A stretch of 64,000 nucleotides of DNA from Kitasatospora sp. NBC_00458. Lineage in GTDB: Bacteria; Actinomycetota; Actinomycetes; Streptomycetales; Streptomycetaceae. This document shows positions 1-8,859 of this stretch, piece after piece (the first letter of the stretch is position 1; every line of letters begins with the position of its first letter). Where the stretch lies: contig NZ_CP107904.1 of NCBI RefSeq assembly GCF_036013975.1, forward strand, positions 6,915,001-6,979,000. Reading direction: 5' to 3'. The notes below the pieces were generated by a model. It did not search any database. It was not told where the DNA came from and was given only the letters and a program-made list of their open reading frames with translations. The position numbers were made by a program, and so were the translations under genes.

Positions 1-1032
1 GCCGACGCCCTCCGGGCGTTCTGCAAGCAGCACGCGCTGTTCGCCGAATGGTGCCGGCTCGCCGAAGCCGGTCTGGCCGCCGCCCGGGAGGCCGGCGACC
101 GCCGGGCCGAGGCCGCCATGCTGCTCAACCTCAGCGACGCCAAGCACAACTCCGGACTGATCACGGCCGGCGAGGAGTACGCCCGGCACGCCCTGGCGCT
201 CGGCCGCGAGCTGCGCCGGCCCGAGGTCGAGGCCTCCGCACTCGACCAGCTCGGCCGCGCCGCATGGCTCCGCGGGACCCTCCACGAAGCCCGCGCCCAC
301 CTCACCGCGGCCGTCGGCCTGCACACCCGCACCGGCGACCCGCTCGGCCTCGCCGTCTCGCTCGCCGCGCTCGGCCGCACCGAGTTCGACTCCGGCGACC
401 CGGCCGAGGCCTACCGGCACTACACCCGCTGCCTGCGGCTGGCCCGCACCACCGGGACGGCCGCGATGGAGACCATGACCCTGGTCGAACTCGGCCTGGT
501 GCACGCCGCGCTCGGCCGCCCCGGCAACGCCGCCCAGTCGCTGCGGGCGGCACTCTCGCTCGGCCGCACCGGGTACCACCGGCGTGCCGAGGCACTGGCC
601 CTGACCGGGCTGAGCCTGCTGCACGCCGAGGCCGGGCGCACCGAGGAGGCCCGCGCCGCGGCCCGCGAGGGGCTGCGCGCCGCGGAGTCGCACGGCGACC
701 GCTGGACCGAGGCCGAGTGTCTCAACGCCACCGGCGCCGCCGCGCTCACCGCCGACGACCCGGCCACCGCCGCGGCGCGGCACGGCGCCGCACTCACCCT
801 GGCCGGCCGGCTCGGCTACCGGCGCGCCGAGCTGCACGCGCTGGTCGGGCTCGCCGAGGCCGCGCTCCGGCTGGGCAACGACGAGCGCGCCGCCGACTAC
901 GCCGGCCGGGCGTACGCCTCCGCCGCCGCGCTCGGCTACCGGCCGCTCGCCAACACGGCCCTGCGCATCCAGCGCCGCCTGCCGCCGGCCCGCGACCGCA
1001 CGGAGGAGACGACCGTGCTCGGCGCCTACTGA
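1..1032 (+). CDS. TPR-repeat protein, C-terminal part (probably of a SARP/AfsR- or LuxR-type regulator)
   Basis: The reading frame is open from the first base of the window and ends at TGA 1030-1032, so only the last 343 codons are present and the start lies outside. The protein is a run of helical tetratricopeptide-like repeats (AEEYARHALALGREL, EARAHLTAAVGLHTRTGD, EAYRHYTRCLRLA and similar) and ends in a short Arg-rich tail. Such TPR tails form the C-terminal sensor part of large streptomycete STAND regulators (AfsR/SARP, LuxR-LAL), but no DNA-binding or ATPase domain is visible here, so the class of the whole protein is inferred. An ATG at 118 is internal, because the repeat pattern continues upstream of it. 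Confidence 0.8.
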   Translation, partial: ADALRAFCKQHALFAEWCRLAEAGLAAAREAGDRRAEAAMLLNLSDAKHNSGLITAGEEYARHALALGRELRRPEVEASALDQLGRAAWLRGTLHEARAHLTAAVGLHTRTGDPLGLAVSLAALGRTEFDSGDPAEAYRHYTRCLRLARTTGTAAMETMTLVELGLVHAALGRPGNAAQSLRAALSLGRTGYHRRAEALALTGLSLLHAEAGRTEEARAAAREGLRAAESHGDRWTEAECLNATGAAALTADDPATAAARHGAALTLAGRLGYRRAELHALVGLAEAALRLGNDERAADYAGRAYASAAALGYRPLANTALRIQRRLPPARDRTEETTVLGAY

Positions 1033-1181
1033 CGGCGGCGCGCGGTGCCCGGTGCGTGGTGCCCGGCGCGCGGTGCGCGGTGCCCGGCGCGCGCCGGGGG
1101 TGCTGCTCCACCGGCCTGCCGGACCGACGGTGCGCCGGATCTGGAAGGCTGGGCGGTTCGACGACGGACAGGGGTGCGGGG

Positions 1182-2072
1182 ATGGGGATCGTGGAGATCG
1201 ACGAGCGGACGGTACGGGCCCTGCTCCGGGAACAGCACCCGGACCTGGCGGGGCTGGACCTCCGGTTCGCCGCCACCGGGTGGGACAACCAGCAGTGGCG
1301 GCTCGGGGACGACTACGCCCTGCGCCTGCCGCGCACCGAGCGGGCCCCGGAGCTCCTGCGCAAGGAACAGCGGTGGCTGCCTGTACTGGGGCAGGGTCTG
1401 CCGTTGACCGTGCCCGCCATGGTGCGGACCGGTGAGCCGTCCGCGCTCTTCCCGCGCCCCTGGAGCATCGTGACCTGGGTCCCCGGCGAGCCGGCCGACC
1501 GCGCCCCGGTCACCCGCGCCGGGGACGCCGCGGACGCGCTGGCCGGCTTCCTCGCGGCGCTCCACCGGCCGGCGCCCGCCGGAGCGCCGGAGAACCCGGA
1601 CCGCGGGGTCCCGCTCGCCCTGCTCGCGGACGGGTTCGAGTACGCCTTCCAGCCGTTCGCCTCCGACCGGCGGGCCGACGCGGTCCGCGAGGTCTGGGAG
1701 CAGGCGGTGGCGGCTCCCGTCCGGCAGGGCCCGCCGAGGTGGCTGCACGGCGACCTGCACCCGGCCAACGTGGTCGTCTCGGACGGCACGATCTCGGGCG
1801 TGATCGACTTCGGCGAGCTCTGCGCCGGCGATCCGGCGACCGATGTCGCGGCCGCGTGGCTGCTGCTCCCCGGCGGCGCGGACGAGCGGTTCCTCGCCGG
1901 CTACCCGGAGGCGGACGGGGCGATGATCCGGCGGGCCCGCGGCTGGGCGGTGCTGCGCGCCCTCCACCTGCTCGCGATCGGGCGCGCCGGGGACCGCGGC
2001 CTGCCCGGCGGGAAGCCGACCTGGGGCCCGGCGGGCCGGGCGGCGATCGACCGCGTCCTCGCCACCGCCTGA
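1182..2072 (+). CDS. Aminoglycoside phosphotransferase (APH)-family kinase
   Basis: A 296-residue protein of the APH/choline-kinase fold. The catalytic Brenner motif HGDLHPANV lies near residue 188 and the metal-binding IDFGE follows near residue 208, so the kinase appears catalytically complete. The family phosphorylates hydroxyl groups of small molecules (aminoglycosides, macrolides, homoserine and others). The substrate cannot be read from the sequence, and the closest feel is to unassigned streptomycete phosphotransferases. The ATG at 1182 is preceded by a G-rich stretch and gives the family's usual length. The same frame is open much further upstream, but that part is a shadow of the preceding gene. 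The stop codon sits in a tandem repeat (see 2067-2180). Confidence 0.85.
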   Translation: MGIVEIDERTVRALLREQHPDLAGLDLRFAATGWDNQQWRLGDDYALRLPRTERAPELLRKEQRWLPVLGQGLPLTVPAMVRTGEPSALFPRPWSIVTWVPGEPADRAPVTRAGDAADALAGFLAALHRPAPAGAPENPDRGVPLALLADGFEYAFQPFASDRRADAVREVWEQAVAAPVRQGPPRWLHGDLHPANVVVSDGTISGVIDFGELCAGDPATDVAAAWLLLPGGADERFLAGYPEADGAMIRRARGWAVLRALHLLAIGRAGDRGLPGGKPTWGPAGRAAIDRVLATA

Positions 2073-2180
2073 CCCGCCTGACCCACTTGCCCGCCTGACC
2101 GCCTGACCGCCTGACCGCCTGACCGCCTGGCCGCCTGACCCGCCTGGCTGCTTGCCCGCCTGGCCCGCTGTACCCGCCTG
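2067..2180. repeat. Tandem CGCCTGAC repeats spanning the kinase stop codon
   Basis: About ten imperfect copies of an 8-bp unit, CGCCTGAC, begin on the last codons of the kinase gene and include its stop (GCC TGA). Five central copies are nearly perfect. The array then decays through CGCCTGGC and TTGCCCGC variants. It looks like replication-slippage expansion of the stop-codon region. Confidence 0.85.
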
Positions 2181-2250
2181 CCCCGGCCGCCTTCGCCGTG
2201 CCCGCCACGGGGGGTAATTCCTTGGCGGGTGTTCCGGGCCCTCTGCTTGG

Positions 2251-2862
2251 ATGGCGGCCATGAACGACGGAGCCGCACGGCAGATCGCGATCCTGCTCTT
2301 CCCCGGGGTCGAGGAGCTGGACGCGATCGGGCCGTGGGAAGTCCTCTCCTACTGGACCCGCAAGTTCCCCGAGGACGGCTGGGAGGTGAGCTGCGTCTCC
2401 CGCGACGGCGGCCCGGTGCTCTGCGCCAAGGGGCTCACCGTGCAGGCCCACCACGCACGGGACGCGATGCCCGCACCGGACGTCCTGCTGCACCCCGGCG
2501 GCCAGGGCACCCGCCCCCTGCTGGAGGACGCCGACCACCTCGACTGGGTCCGCGGGCTGGCCGCCACCGCCTCGCTGACCACCAGCGTCTGCACCGGTGC
2601 GCTCGTCCTGGCCCGGCTCGGGCTGCTGCGCGGGCGGCCCGCCACCACGCACTGGTCGACGCTCGACCGGCTCGCCGAGCTGGAGCCCACCGCGGACGTC
2701 CGCCGCGACGAGCGCTTCGTGGACGACGGCGACCTCGTCACCTCGGCCGGCATCTCGGCGGGCATCGACATGGCGCTGCACCTGGTGGCCCGGCTGCACT
2801 CGGTCGAGCGCGCCCGGCAGGTGCGGCACGGCATCCAGTACTACCCCGAGCCGCCGGTGTAG
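2251..2862 (+). CDS. DJ-1/PfpI-family protein (isonitrile-hydratase-like)
   Basis: A 203-residue single-domain protein of the class I glutamine-amidotransferase-like (DJ-1/PfpI) fold. The N terminus IAILLFPGVEELDAIGPWEV, with its early acidic residue, and the nucleophile elbow TSVCTGALVLA (Cys near residue 113) are both intact. GISAGIDMALHL resembles the conserved region following the active site in isonitrile hydratase (InhA)-like members and in the amidase-like domain of GlxA-type regulators. There is no AraC domain, so it is probably a stand-alone enzyme. ATGs at 2251 and 2260 are both possible starts, and neither has a strong ribosome-binding site. The exact substrate is not known. Confidence 0.85.
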   Translation: MAAMNDGAARQIAILLFPGVEELDAIGPWEVLSYWTRKFPEDGWEVSCVSRDGGPVLCAKGLTVQAHHARDAMPAPDVLLHPGGQGTRPLLEDADHLDWVRGLAATASLTTSVCTGALVLARLGLLRGRPATTHWSTLDRLAELEPTADVRRDERFVDDGDLVTSAGISAGIDMALHLVARLHSVERARQVRHGIQYYPEPPV

Positions 2863-3022
2863 CGGGCGCCCGCCCGCCCGGGTGGCGCCCGGCCGGGCGG
2901 CCGGACCGCCGCCCGCCGGGTCGGCGGGAGGTCGGACCGCGCCGTTGGTCCGATCGGCTGGCGGCCGTGGGACGACCCGGCGCGCCGGTCCTCCCACCAC
3001 CGGACCGGTGCGGGCGACGGGC

Positions 3023-3034
3023 TAGGTTCGGCCC
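3023..3034 (+). promoter_or_regulatory. Probable -10 element for a leaderless phosphate-transporter transcript
   Basis: TAGGTT at 3023-3028, a good match to the streptomycete -10 TANNNT, lies six bases before the GTG start at 3035. No ribosome-binding site fits between them. Transcription would start at or next to the start codon, giving a leaderless mRNA, which is common in this group. No clear -35 is visible. Confidence 0.45.
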
Positions 3035-4189
3035 GTGACCGGCAACGACGCGGTCCTGGCTCTGGTGGTCGCCACCGCGCTGGGGTTCGACTTCACCAAC
3101 GGATTCCATGACACCGGCAACGCGATGGCGACCTCGATCGTCACGGAGGCCCTGCGCCCCCGGGCGGCGGTGGCGCTCTCGGCGGTGCTGAACCTGGTCG
3201 GCGCGTTCCTGTCGACCGCCGTCGCGGCGACCATCGCCAGCGGCCTGGTCGAGAGCGGCGACGTCACCCTCGTCGTCGTCTTCGCGGGCCTGGCCGGCAG
3301 CATCCTGTGGAACCTGACCACCTGGTACCTCGGCATCCCCTCCAGCTCCTCGCACGCGCTCATCGGCGGCGTCGTCGGGGCCACCATGGCGGCGGCGGGC
3401 GCCTCCGCCGTCAAGTGGCAGGGCCTCGTCTCCAAGGTGATCGTGCCCGCCACCCTGTCGCCGTTCATCGCCGGCACGGTCGCGGTGGTCGGCACCCACC
3501 TCGTCTACCGCCTCACCCGCGGCGTCCCCGAAGGCCCGCGCGACCACGGCTTCCGGCTCGGCCAGATCGGCTCGGCCTCGATGGTGTCCCTCGCCCACGG
3601 CACCAACGACGCGCAGAAGACCATGGGCATCATCACCCTGGCCCTGATCGCCAACGGCACCCTGCACGCCGGCGCCGAGTCGCCGACCTGGGTGATCACC
3701 TCCTGCGCGGTGGCCATCGCCCTCGGCACCTACCTCGGCGGCTGGCGCGTCATCAGGACCCTCGGCAAGGGCCTCATCGAGATCGGGTCGCCCCAGGGCA
3801 TGGCCGCCGAGTCGGCCTCGGCCGCCGTGATCCTCTCCTCCACCGACTTCGGCTACTCGCTCTCCACCACCCACGTGGCCACCGGCTCGATCCTCGGCGC
3901 GGGGGTCGGGAAGAAGGGGGCGGTGGTGCGCTGGAACGTCGCCCGCCGGATGGTCGTGGCCTGGCTGTTCACCCTGCCCGCCTCCGCGGTGGTCGGCGCC
4001 GCGGCCTACTGGGCCGCGAACGGGATCGGCGGCACCCTGGGCGTCGTGGTGATCTTCATCCTGCTGGTCCTGGCCTCGACCGCCTTCTTCGCCGTCTCCC
4101 GGCGGACGCCCGTGACACCCGAGAACGTCAACTCCGCCTGGACCGGCTCACTGACCCCGGCACCGGAGATGAACGAGGCGGCCTCGTGA
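3035..4189 (+). CDS. pit: PiT-family inorganic phosphate transporter
   Basis: A 384-residue polytopic membrane protein that takes up phosphate (as metal-phosphate or with a cation). The two family signature repeats are present in inverted topology: GFDFTNGFHDTGNAMATS near residue 17 and SLAHGTNDAQKTMGII near residue 190. IPSSSSHALIGG and STTHVATGSI follow each repeat, as usual for PiT. About ten hydrophobic segments are visible. The start is the GTG at 3035, directly after a -10-like element. The gene overlaps the next one by four bases (GTGA), implying coupled translation. No PhoU-like partner (DUF47) lies next to it here. Confidence 0.92.
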   Translation: MTGNDAVLALVVATALGFDFTNGFHDTGNAMATSIVTEALRPRAAVALSAVLNLVGAFLSTAVAATIASGLVESGDVTLVVVFAGLAGSILWNLTTWYLGIPSSSSHALIGGVVGATMAAAGASAVKWQGLVSKVIVPATLSPFIAGTVAVVGTHLVYRLTRGVPEGPRDHGFRLGQIGSASMVSLAHGTNDAQKTMGIITLALIANGTLHAGAESPTWVITSCAVAIALGTYLGGWRVIRTLGKGLIEIGSPQGMAAESASAAVILSSTDFGYSLSTTHVATGSILGAGVGKKGAVVRWNVARRMVVAWLFTLPASAVVGAAAYWAANGIGGTLGVVVIFILLVLASTAFFAVSRRTPVTPENVNSAWTGSLTPAPEMNEAAS

Positions 4190-4446
4190 CCTCCTGGATC
4201 AACCTCGACGCGCTCTGGCGGATCCTCCTGGTGGGCCTCCTCGCCGGAGCCGGCCTGCCGGCCCTGTTCTCCGTCGGACTGCGCGCCCTCAACCCGCCCG
4301 CCCGGGCGACCGCCCCCACCGCCACCCGGCCCGCCGGCGCCCGGTCGACCGCCGGTCCGGCCGGCCGCGCGCTCGCCGTCCTCTGCTTCGCCACCGTCCT
4401 CGCCGCCATCGGCTGGGGCATCTCCGTCATCGTCAACCACAGCTGA
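4186..4446 (+). CDS. Small membrane protein coupled to the phosphate transporter
   Basis: An 86-residue protein starting at a GTG that overlaps the pit stop by four bases. It has two hydrophobic helices (residues about 9-30 and 62-82) separated by an Ala/Pro/Thr-rich linker, and ends GISVIVNHS. Small two-helix proteins directly behind pit are common in streptomycetes, and an accessory role in phosphate transport is inferred from position only. Confidence 0.75.
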   Translation: MTSWINLDALWRILLVGLLAGAGLPALFSVGLRALNPPARATAPTATRPAGARSTAGPAGRALAVLCFATVLAAIGWGISVIVNHS

Positions 4447-4663
4447 CCACCGCACCGCCGTCCGGCCCCCGTCCGCAGGCGGGGAGCCACGGGGCGCCAC
4501 GCGGAGCCACGGGTGGCGACGGGGCGGATCGGGTTGCGGGGGTGGGGAGTTCGGGTCGGCTGAGGCGGGCGGGGCAGGGGGCGTGACAGCGGGACAGTCG
4601 GCATGCGAAGCTGCACTCCGGTGCGCAATGGTCTGCACCACGGGGACGCCGGGGGGTATCCGT

Positions 4664-5683
4664 ATGAACGACGACGCGGCGCGGGCCGGGCACCGGACGC
4701 CGGGCGCGGGCGCGCCCGGCGCGGGCACCCGACGGGTGGCGGGGGTCGTGCTGGTCGTGGCCGGGCTGCTGCTCGCCGCGGCAGCGCTCCGGCCGGACGG
4801 CGGACTGCTCGGGACGGCCGTCACCGGACCGGTGCGCACGCTCGGGCCGGTGGTGCTGCTCTCACTCGGCTGGCTGGTCGTCGTCGGGCGTTTCGCCTCG
4901 CGGCTGCGTGAGGAGGTCCGGCACCTGGTCGGCCCGACGCCGTGGGCCGAGCGCCTGCGGGAGGCCGCGGTCGTGCTGCTCGCCGGGGCCGCCGTCGCGG
5001 TCCCGGTGCTGATGGTGGTTCTCCACACCCGGGCGGTCGACCGGCCGGATCCGGCCGTCGAACCGAAGGCGCGACCGACGGAACCGGTGCTGCCGGACGA
5101 CCAGGATACCGTCGGGGAGCCCGGTGCCCCGGTCGAGCCCCTCCTCGCGGTGCTCGCCGCCGCCCTGGTCCTGGCCCTGCTGGCCGTGCTCGTGGTCGTC
5201 CTCCTCCGGATGTTCCGCCTGCATCGGCTCGGACGGCGGCAGCCGCCCGGACTGCTCCCCGCCGCGCCGCCGCGGGCCGGGGACGTGCTGGCCGCCGCGG
5301 TCGACACCGGCCGGCGCGCGCTGACCGGCGACGACGCGCGGGCCGCCGTGATCGCCTGCTACGCCGCGATGGAGGGCACGCTGGCGGTCTCGGGGATCTC
5401 CCGGCGGGACTGCGACAGCCCGACGGAACTGCTGGAACGCGCGGTGGCCCACGACGGGGTGGACCCCGTCCACACCGGCGCCCTCACCGCGCTGTTCCGT
5501 GAGGCCCGCTACTCGACCCACCCGATGGACGGCTCCCACGTGGACCGCGCGCGGGCGGCCCTCGACGCCGTCGCCGCCCGCCTGGAGGCCCGGGCGGACG
5601 GTCCCCCGGGGCCGGACGGGGCCGACGGTGCCCCCGCCGTCGCCGGGGCGGGCCCCGCCGGTGCGCCGGGAGACGCCCGGTGA
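4664..5683 (+). CDS. DUF4129-domain membrane protein
   Basis: A 339-residue protein with membrane helices near residues 23-45, 57-75, 103-125 and 165-190, then a cytoplasmic DUF4129-type C-terminal domain with the typical ACYAAMEGTLAVSG, SPTELLERA and ALFREARYSTHPM motifs. It is the first gene of a DUF4129/MoxR/DUF58 operon, a conserved actinobacterial arrangement thought to serve envelope or cofactor-insertion functions without a firm role. The ATG at 4664 follows a G-rich ribosome-binding site. An in-frame ATG at 4583 would add unlikely, non-hydrophobic sequence. The stop overlaps the next start. Confidence 0.85.
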   Translation: MNDDAARAGHRTPGAGAPGAGTRRVAGVVLVVAGLLLAAAALRPDGGLLGTAVTGPVRTLGPVVLLSLGWLVVVGRFASRLREEVRHLVGPTPWAERLREAAVVLLAGAAVAVPVLMVVLHTRAVDRPDPAVEPKARPTEPVLPDDQDTVGEPGAPVEPLLAVLAAALVLALLAVLVVVLLRMFRLHRLGRRQPPGLLPAAPPRAGDVLAAAVDTGRRALTGDDARAAVIACYAAMEGTLAVSGISRRDCDSPTELLERAVAHDGVDPVHTGALTALFREARYSTHPMDGSHVDRARAALDAVAARLEARADGPPGPDGADGAPAVAGAGPAGAPGDAR

Positions 5684-6225
5684 GCGCCGCCCGGCCCCGC
5701 CGGTCCGCCGCGGACCGGCGCCCGCGCGGCCCCGAGGTCAAGGTCACGCCGGGCTCGGTCCGGCACAGTCTGATCGAGCTGGCCGTACCGGCCGTGCTCG
5801 CCGAGGTCGTGCTCGGCCTGGTCGGCGGCCTCCCCGCCGCCGGGGCCGGGGCGGTCCTGCTGATCGCGACCGCCCTGCTCACCGGCCGGTACGTGGCCGG
5901 CGCGGGCTTCGGCGAGGAGGGGCTGCGCAGCCGCCCGCGGCTGCTGGAGGCGTACGAGCCGGGACTGGGCGACTGGCGCTGGACCGTCCGCCAGGGCCTG
6001 GACCCGCAGGGCGACGGCCAGGCCCTGCGCGGCCGGCTCCAACGGCTGTTCGCCGCCCGCCTGTCGGAGGCGCACGGCCTCACCCTGCCCGCCGACCGCG
6101 AGCGGGCCGCCGAGCTGCTCGGCCCCCGGCTCTGGCCGTGGATCGACCCGGACGCCCCGGCTCCGTCCGAGGACATCCCGGCCCCGGTCCTCCACGCCCT
6201 CGTCGGCCGGCTCGAATCCCTGTAG
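5680..6225 (+). CDS. Small membrane protein of the MoxR/DUF58 operon
   Basis: A 181-residue protein starting at a GTG that overlaps the preceding stop by four bases. It has a basic N terminus, two close hydrophobic segments (about residues 32-70), and a soluble C-terminal half. It is a regular member of the DUF4129/MoxR/DUF58 cluster in streptomycetes and probably works with the MoxR ATPase at the membrane. No catalytic motif is visible. Confidence 0.8.
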   Translation: MSAARPRRSAADRRPRGPEVKVTPGSVRHSLIELAVPAVLAEVVLGLVGGLPAAGAGAVLLIATALLTGRYVAGAGFGEEGLRSRPRLLEAYEPGLGDWRWTVRQGLDPQGDGQALRGRLQRLFAARLSEAHGLTLPADRERAAELLGPRLWPWIDPDAPAPSEDIPAPVLHALVGRLESL

Positions 6226-6340
6226 CCGGGGCTGCCGCGGCAGCCCCGGCCGCCCACGGCACCACCCGCACCGCGCCCGGTTCCCCGGCACCCCGGGCGC
6301 CCCCACCACGACACCGGACCAGTAGCCACTCAGGAGAGTC

Positions 6341-7417
6341 ATGACCGCCGTACCCCAGGCCCCCGCCGACCCGGACGCCGCGCACGCCCCGCACACCGCG
6401 GGGGACGCGCCCGCCGGGGCGATCGTCCTGACGCCGCACCAGGCGGGCCTGCGCGCCCGCGAGGTGGTCAAGGAGATCGAACGCGCCGTGGTGGGCAAGT
6501 CCGAAGCCCTGCACCTGGTCATGCTCGGCGTCCTGGCCGGCGGCCACGTCCTGATCGAGGACCTGCCCGGGCTCGGCAAGACCCTGCTGGCGCGCTCCTT
6601 CGCGACCACCCTCGGCCTCGACTTCCGCCGGATCCAGTTCACCCCCGACCTGCTGCCCTCGGACGTCACCGGCGCCCCCTTCTACGACCGGCGCAGCGGG
6701 GAGATGGTCTTCAGGCCCGGCCCGCTCTTCACCCAGCTCCTGCTGGCGGACGAGATCAACCGCACCCCGCCGAAGACCCAGGCGGCGCTGCTGGAGGCGA
6801 TGGCCGAGGGCCAGGTCTCCGTCGACGGCGCCACCCGGCGGCTGCCGCAGCCCTTCGCGGTGATCGCCACCGCCAACCCGATCGAGTACGAGGGCACCTA
6901 CTCCCTGCCGGAGGCCCAGCTCGACCGCTTCGTGCTCCGGGTCCGGATGGGCTACCTGTCCACCGGGCTGGAGGCCTCGATGCTCCGGGCCCGGCTGGAC
7001 CGGTCCGCGCCCGAACCGGTGCTGGAGCCCGTCAGCAGCCCGGCCGAGCTGCTCGCCATGCGCGCGGCCGTGGAGCGGGTCGAGGTGGACGACGACCTCG
7101 TCGACTACGTGGTCGCGCTGATCGACGCCACCCGGGGCGACCAGCAGGTCCAGGTCGGTTCCTCGCCCCGCGGCGGCCTCGCGCTGATCCAGCTGGCCCG
7201 GGCCCGCGCCATGCTGGAGGGCCGCGACTACCTGACGCCGGAGGACGTCAAGGCGCTCGCCGTGCCCGCCCTGGCCCACCGCCTCACGCTGCGGCCGGAG
7301 CTGTGGGTGCGCCAGGTCGAGACGGACGACGTGATGGCGCGGCTGGTCGACTCGGTGCCGGCGCCGCAGACCGTGCCGCGCGCGGCGGCGGACGGTTCGC
7401 CGGGCGGCACGCGGTGA
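6341..7417 (+). CDS. MoxR-family AAA+ ATPase
   Basis: A 358-residue AAA+ chaperone-like ATPase. Walker A is DLPGLGKTLLA near residue 75 and Walker B is LLLADEINR near residue 138. The characteristic MoxR segments FRRIQFTPDLLPSDVTG, TQAALLEAMAEGQV, IATANPIEYEGTYSLPEAQ and LDRF are all present. MoxR proteins act with DUF58 or vWA partners to mature or activate protein complexes, and here the DUF58 partner follows with a four-base overlap. An AGGAG ribosome-binding site (6331-6335) precedes the ATG. It is distinct from the second MoxR protein at 43618-44613, which belongs to a conflict system. Confidence 0.93.
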   Translation: MTAVPQAPADPDAAHAPHTAGDAPAGAIVLTPHQAGLRAREVVKEIERAVVGKSEALHLVMLGVLAGGHVLIEDLPGLGKTLLARSFATTLGLDFRRIQFTPDLLPSDVTGAPFYDRRSGEMVFRPGPLFTQLLLADEINRTPPKTQAALLEAMAEGQVSVDGATRRLPQPFAVIATANPIEYEGTYSLPEAQLDRFVLRVRMGYLSTGLEASMLRARLDRSAPEPVLEPVSSPAELLAMRAAVERVEVDDDLVDYVVALIDATRGDQQVQVGSSPRGGLALIQLARARAMLEGRDYLTPEDVKALAVPALAHRLTLRPELWVRQVETDDVMARLVDSVPAPQTVPRAAADGSPGGTR

Positions 7418-8859
7418 CCGCCGCGCCGCCTGACGTCGCCGCACCACCGGCCGCCGCCGCGCCGCCTGACGCCGCACCGCCCGCCACCGCCGGGCCGGAC
7501 GGCCCCGCCGCGCCCGCCACCCCCGCCGCCACCGCGGACGCCGTCACCCTCCGCGTGCTGACCCGCAGCGCCTGGGCCACCGAAGCCGGACTCCCGAAGT
7601 CCCCGCCCTCCCCGCACTGGCGGGCCGGTGAGCAGACCCTGCGGCTGCTCACCGTCGCGGCCGTGGCGGCGGTCGCCGCCCTGGTCACCGGCCACCCCTG
7701 GCTGCTCGCCCTGGCGGCCGGCCCCGCCGTGCTGCTCGCCCTGGCCGCCCCCGGGAACGGCCGCCCCTCGGAGCTGGCCGCGGAGAGCACCGCCGAGCCG
7801 CGCCGCTGCTTCGAGGGCGAGCAGGTCACCGTGCGGGTGACCGTCCGGCACGACGGCCGGATCGGCCCGCTCGACCCGACCTTCGCCTTCGGCCCCGGCC
7901 TCACCCTGGAGGCCCTCACCATCGGCGACGACACGCTCGACCTGGTCCTGAGGGCCGGCAGCTGGGGCCGCTGGACCCTGGGCACCCTCGACCTCGACGT
8001 CTACGACTCCGGCGGCCTGGCCCGCCGGACGGTGCGCGCCGACCTGGGCGAGGTCGACGTCTTCCCGGTGCCGAGCGCCTCCCGCCTGACCCCGATCCCG
8101 GTCCGCCTGCCCGAACGGATCGGCGAGCACATCACCGCGCACGAGGGCACCGGGGTCGAGGTCGTCGGCGTGCGCCCGCACGTCCCGGGCGAGCGCCAGC
8201 GGCGCATCCACTGGCCGTCCACCACCCGCCGCGACGCCGTCCAGATCAACCAGTTCGCCGCCGAACGCGCCGCCGACGCGGTCGTCCTGCTGGACACCCT
8301 GGCCGACGTCCGGGACGCCGTCACCGGCCTCTCCAGCCTGGACGAGACCCTGCGCGCGGCCGGCGGACTGGCCCGGGCCTACCTGCGGCGGCACGACCGG
8401 GTCGGCCTGATCGCGGTCGGCGGCGACCTGCGCTGGCTCACCGCGGCCACCGGGGACCGCCAGTTCTACCGCATGGTGGAGAGCGTGCTGGAGGTCCGCC
8501 AGGACCGGCGCCACCGCGGCCCCGCCCTCCCGCGCCTGCCCCTGGCCGCCCTGCCGGGCCACGCACTGGTGTACGCCTTCACCCCGCTGGCCGACCAGCG
8601 GATCCTGGACGTGCTCGGCCAGGTCCGCGAGCGCGGCAACCCGCTCGTCGTGGTCGAGGTCCCGGCCGGCGAACCGGCGGCCGACCCCGGGGACGAGGTC
8701 GACACCCTCGCGCTGCGCCTCTGGCGCGCCGAACGCGAGGCGATGCGTTCGGCGCTGCGCGGGCGGGGCATTCCGGTGGCCCGCCACACCCCGGGCGAGG
8801 CGCTCGACCTGGGACTCGCGCCCCTGCTGCGCCGCCGGATCGGGAGGCCGGCCCGGTGA
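7414..8859 (+). CDS. DUF58-domain protein, MoxR partner
   Basis: A 481-residue protein. A low-complexity Ala/Pro N terminus (about 45 residues) precedes two membrane helices (about 77-110), followed by a beta-rich domain. The DUF58 core VGVRPHVPGERQRRIHWPSTTRRDA lies at about residues 250-272 and a vWA-like region with VVLLDTLADVR follows. DUF58 proteins are membrane-anchored partners of MoxR ATPases. The GTG start at 7414 overlaps the moxR stop. A longer reading from 7303 would duplicate moxR coding sequence and is rejected. Confidence 0.88.
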   Translation: MTAAPPDVAAPPAAAAPPDAAPPATAGPDGPAAPATPAATADAVTLRVLTRSAWATEAGLPKSPPSPHWRAGEQTLRLLTVAAVAAVAALVTGHPWLLALAAGPAVLLALAAPGNGRPSELAAESTAEPRRCFEGEQVTVRVTVRHDGRIGPLDPTFAFGPGLTLEALTIGDDTLDLVLRAGSWGRWTLGTLDLDVYDSGGLARRTVRADLGEVDVFPVPSASRLTPIPVRLPERIGEHITAHEGTGVEVVGVRPHVPGERQRRIHWPSTTRRDAVQINQFAAERAADAVVLLDTLADVRDAVTGLSSLDETLRAAGGLARAYLRRHDRVGLIAVGGDLRWLTAATGDRQFYRMVESVLEVRQDRRHRGPALPRLPLAALPGHALVYAFTPLADQRILDVLGQVRERGNPLVVVEVPAGEPAADPGDEVDTLALRLWRAEREAMRSALRGRGIPVARHTPGEALDLGLAPLLRRRIGRPAR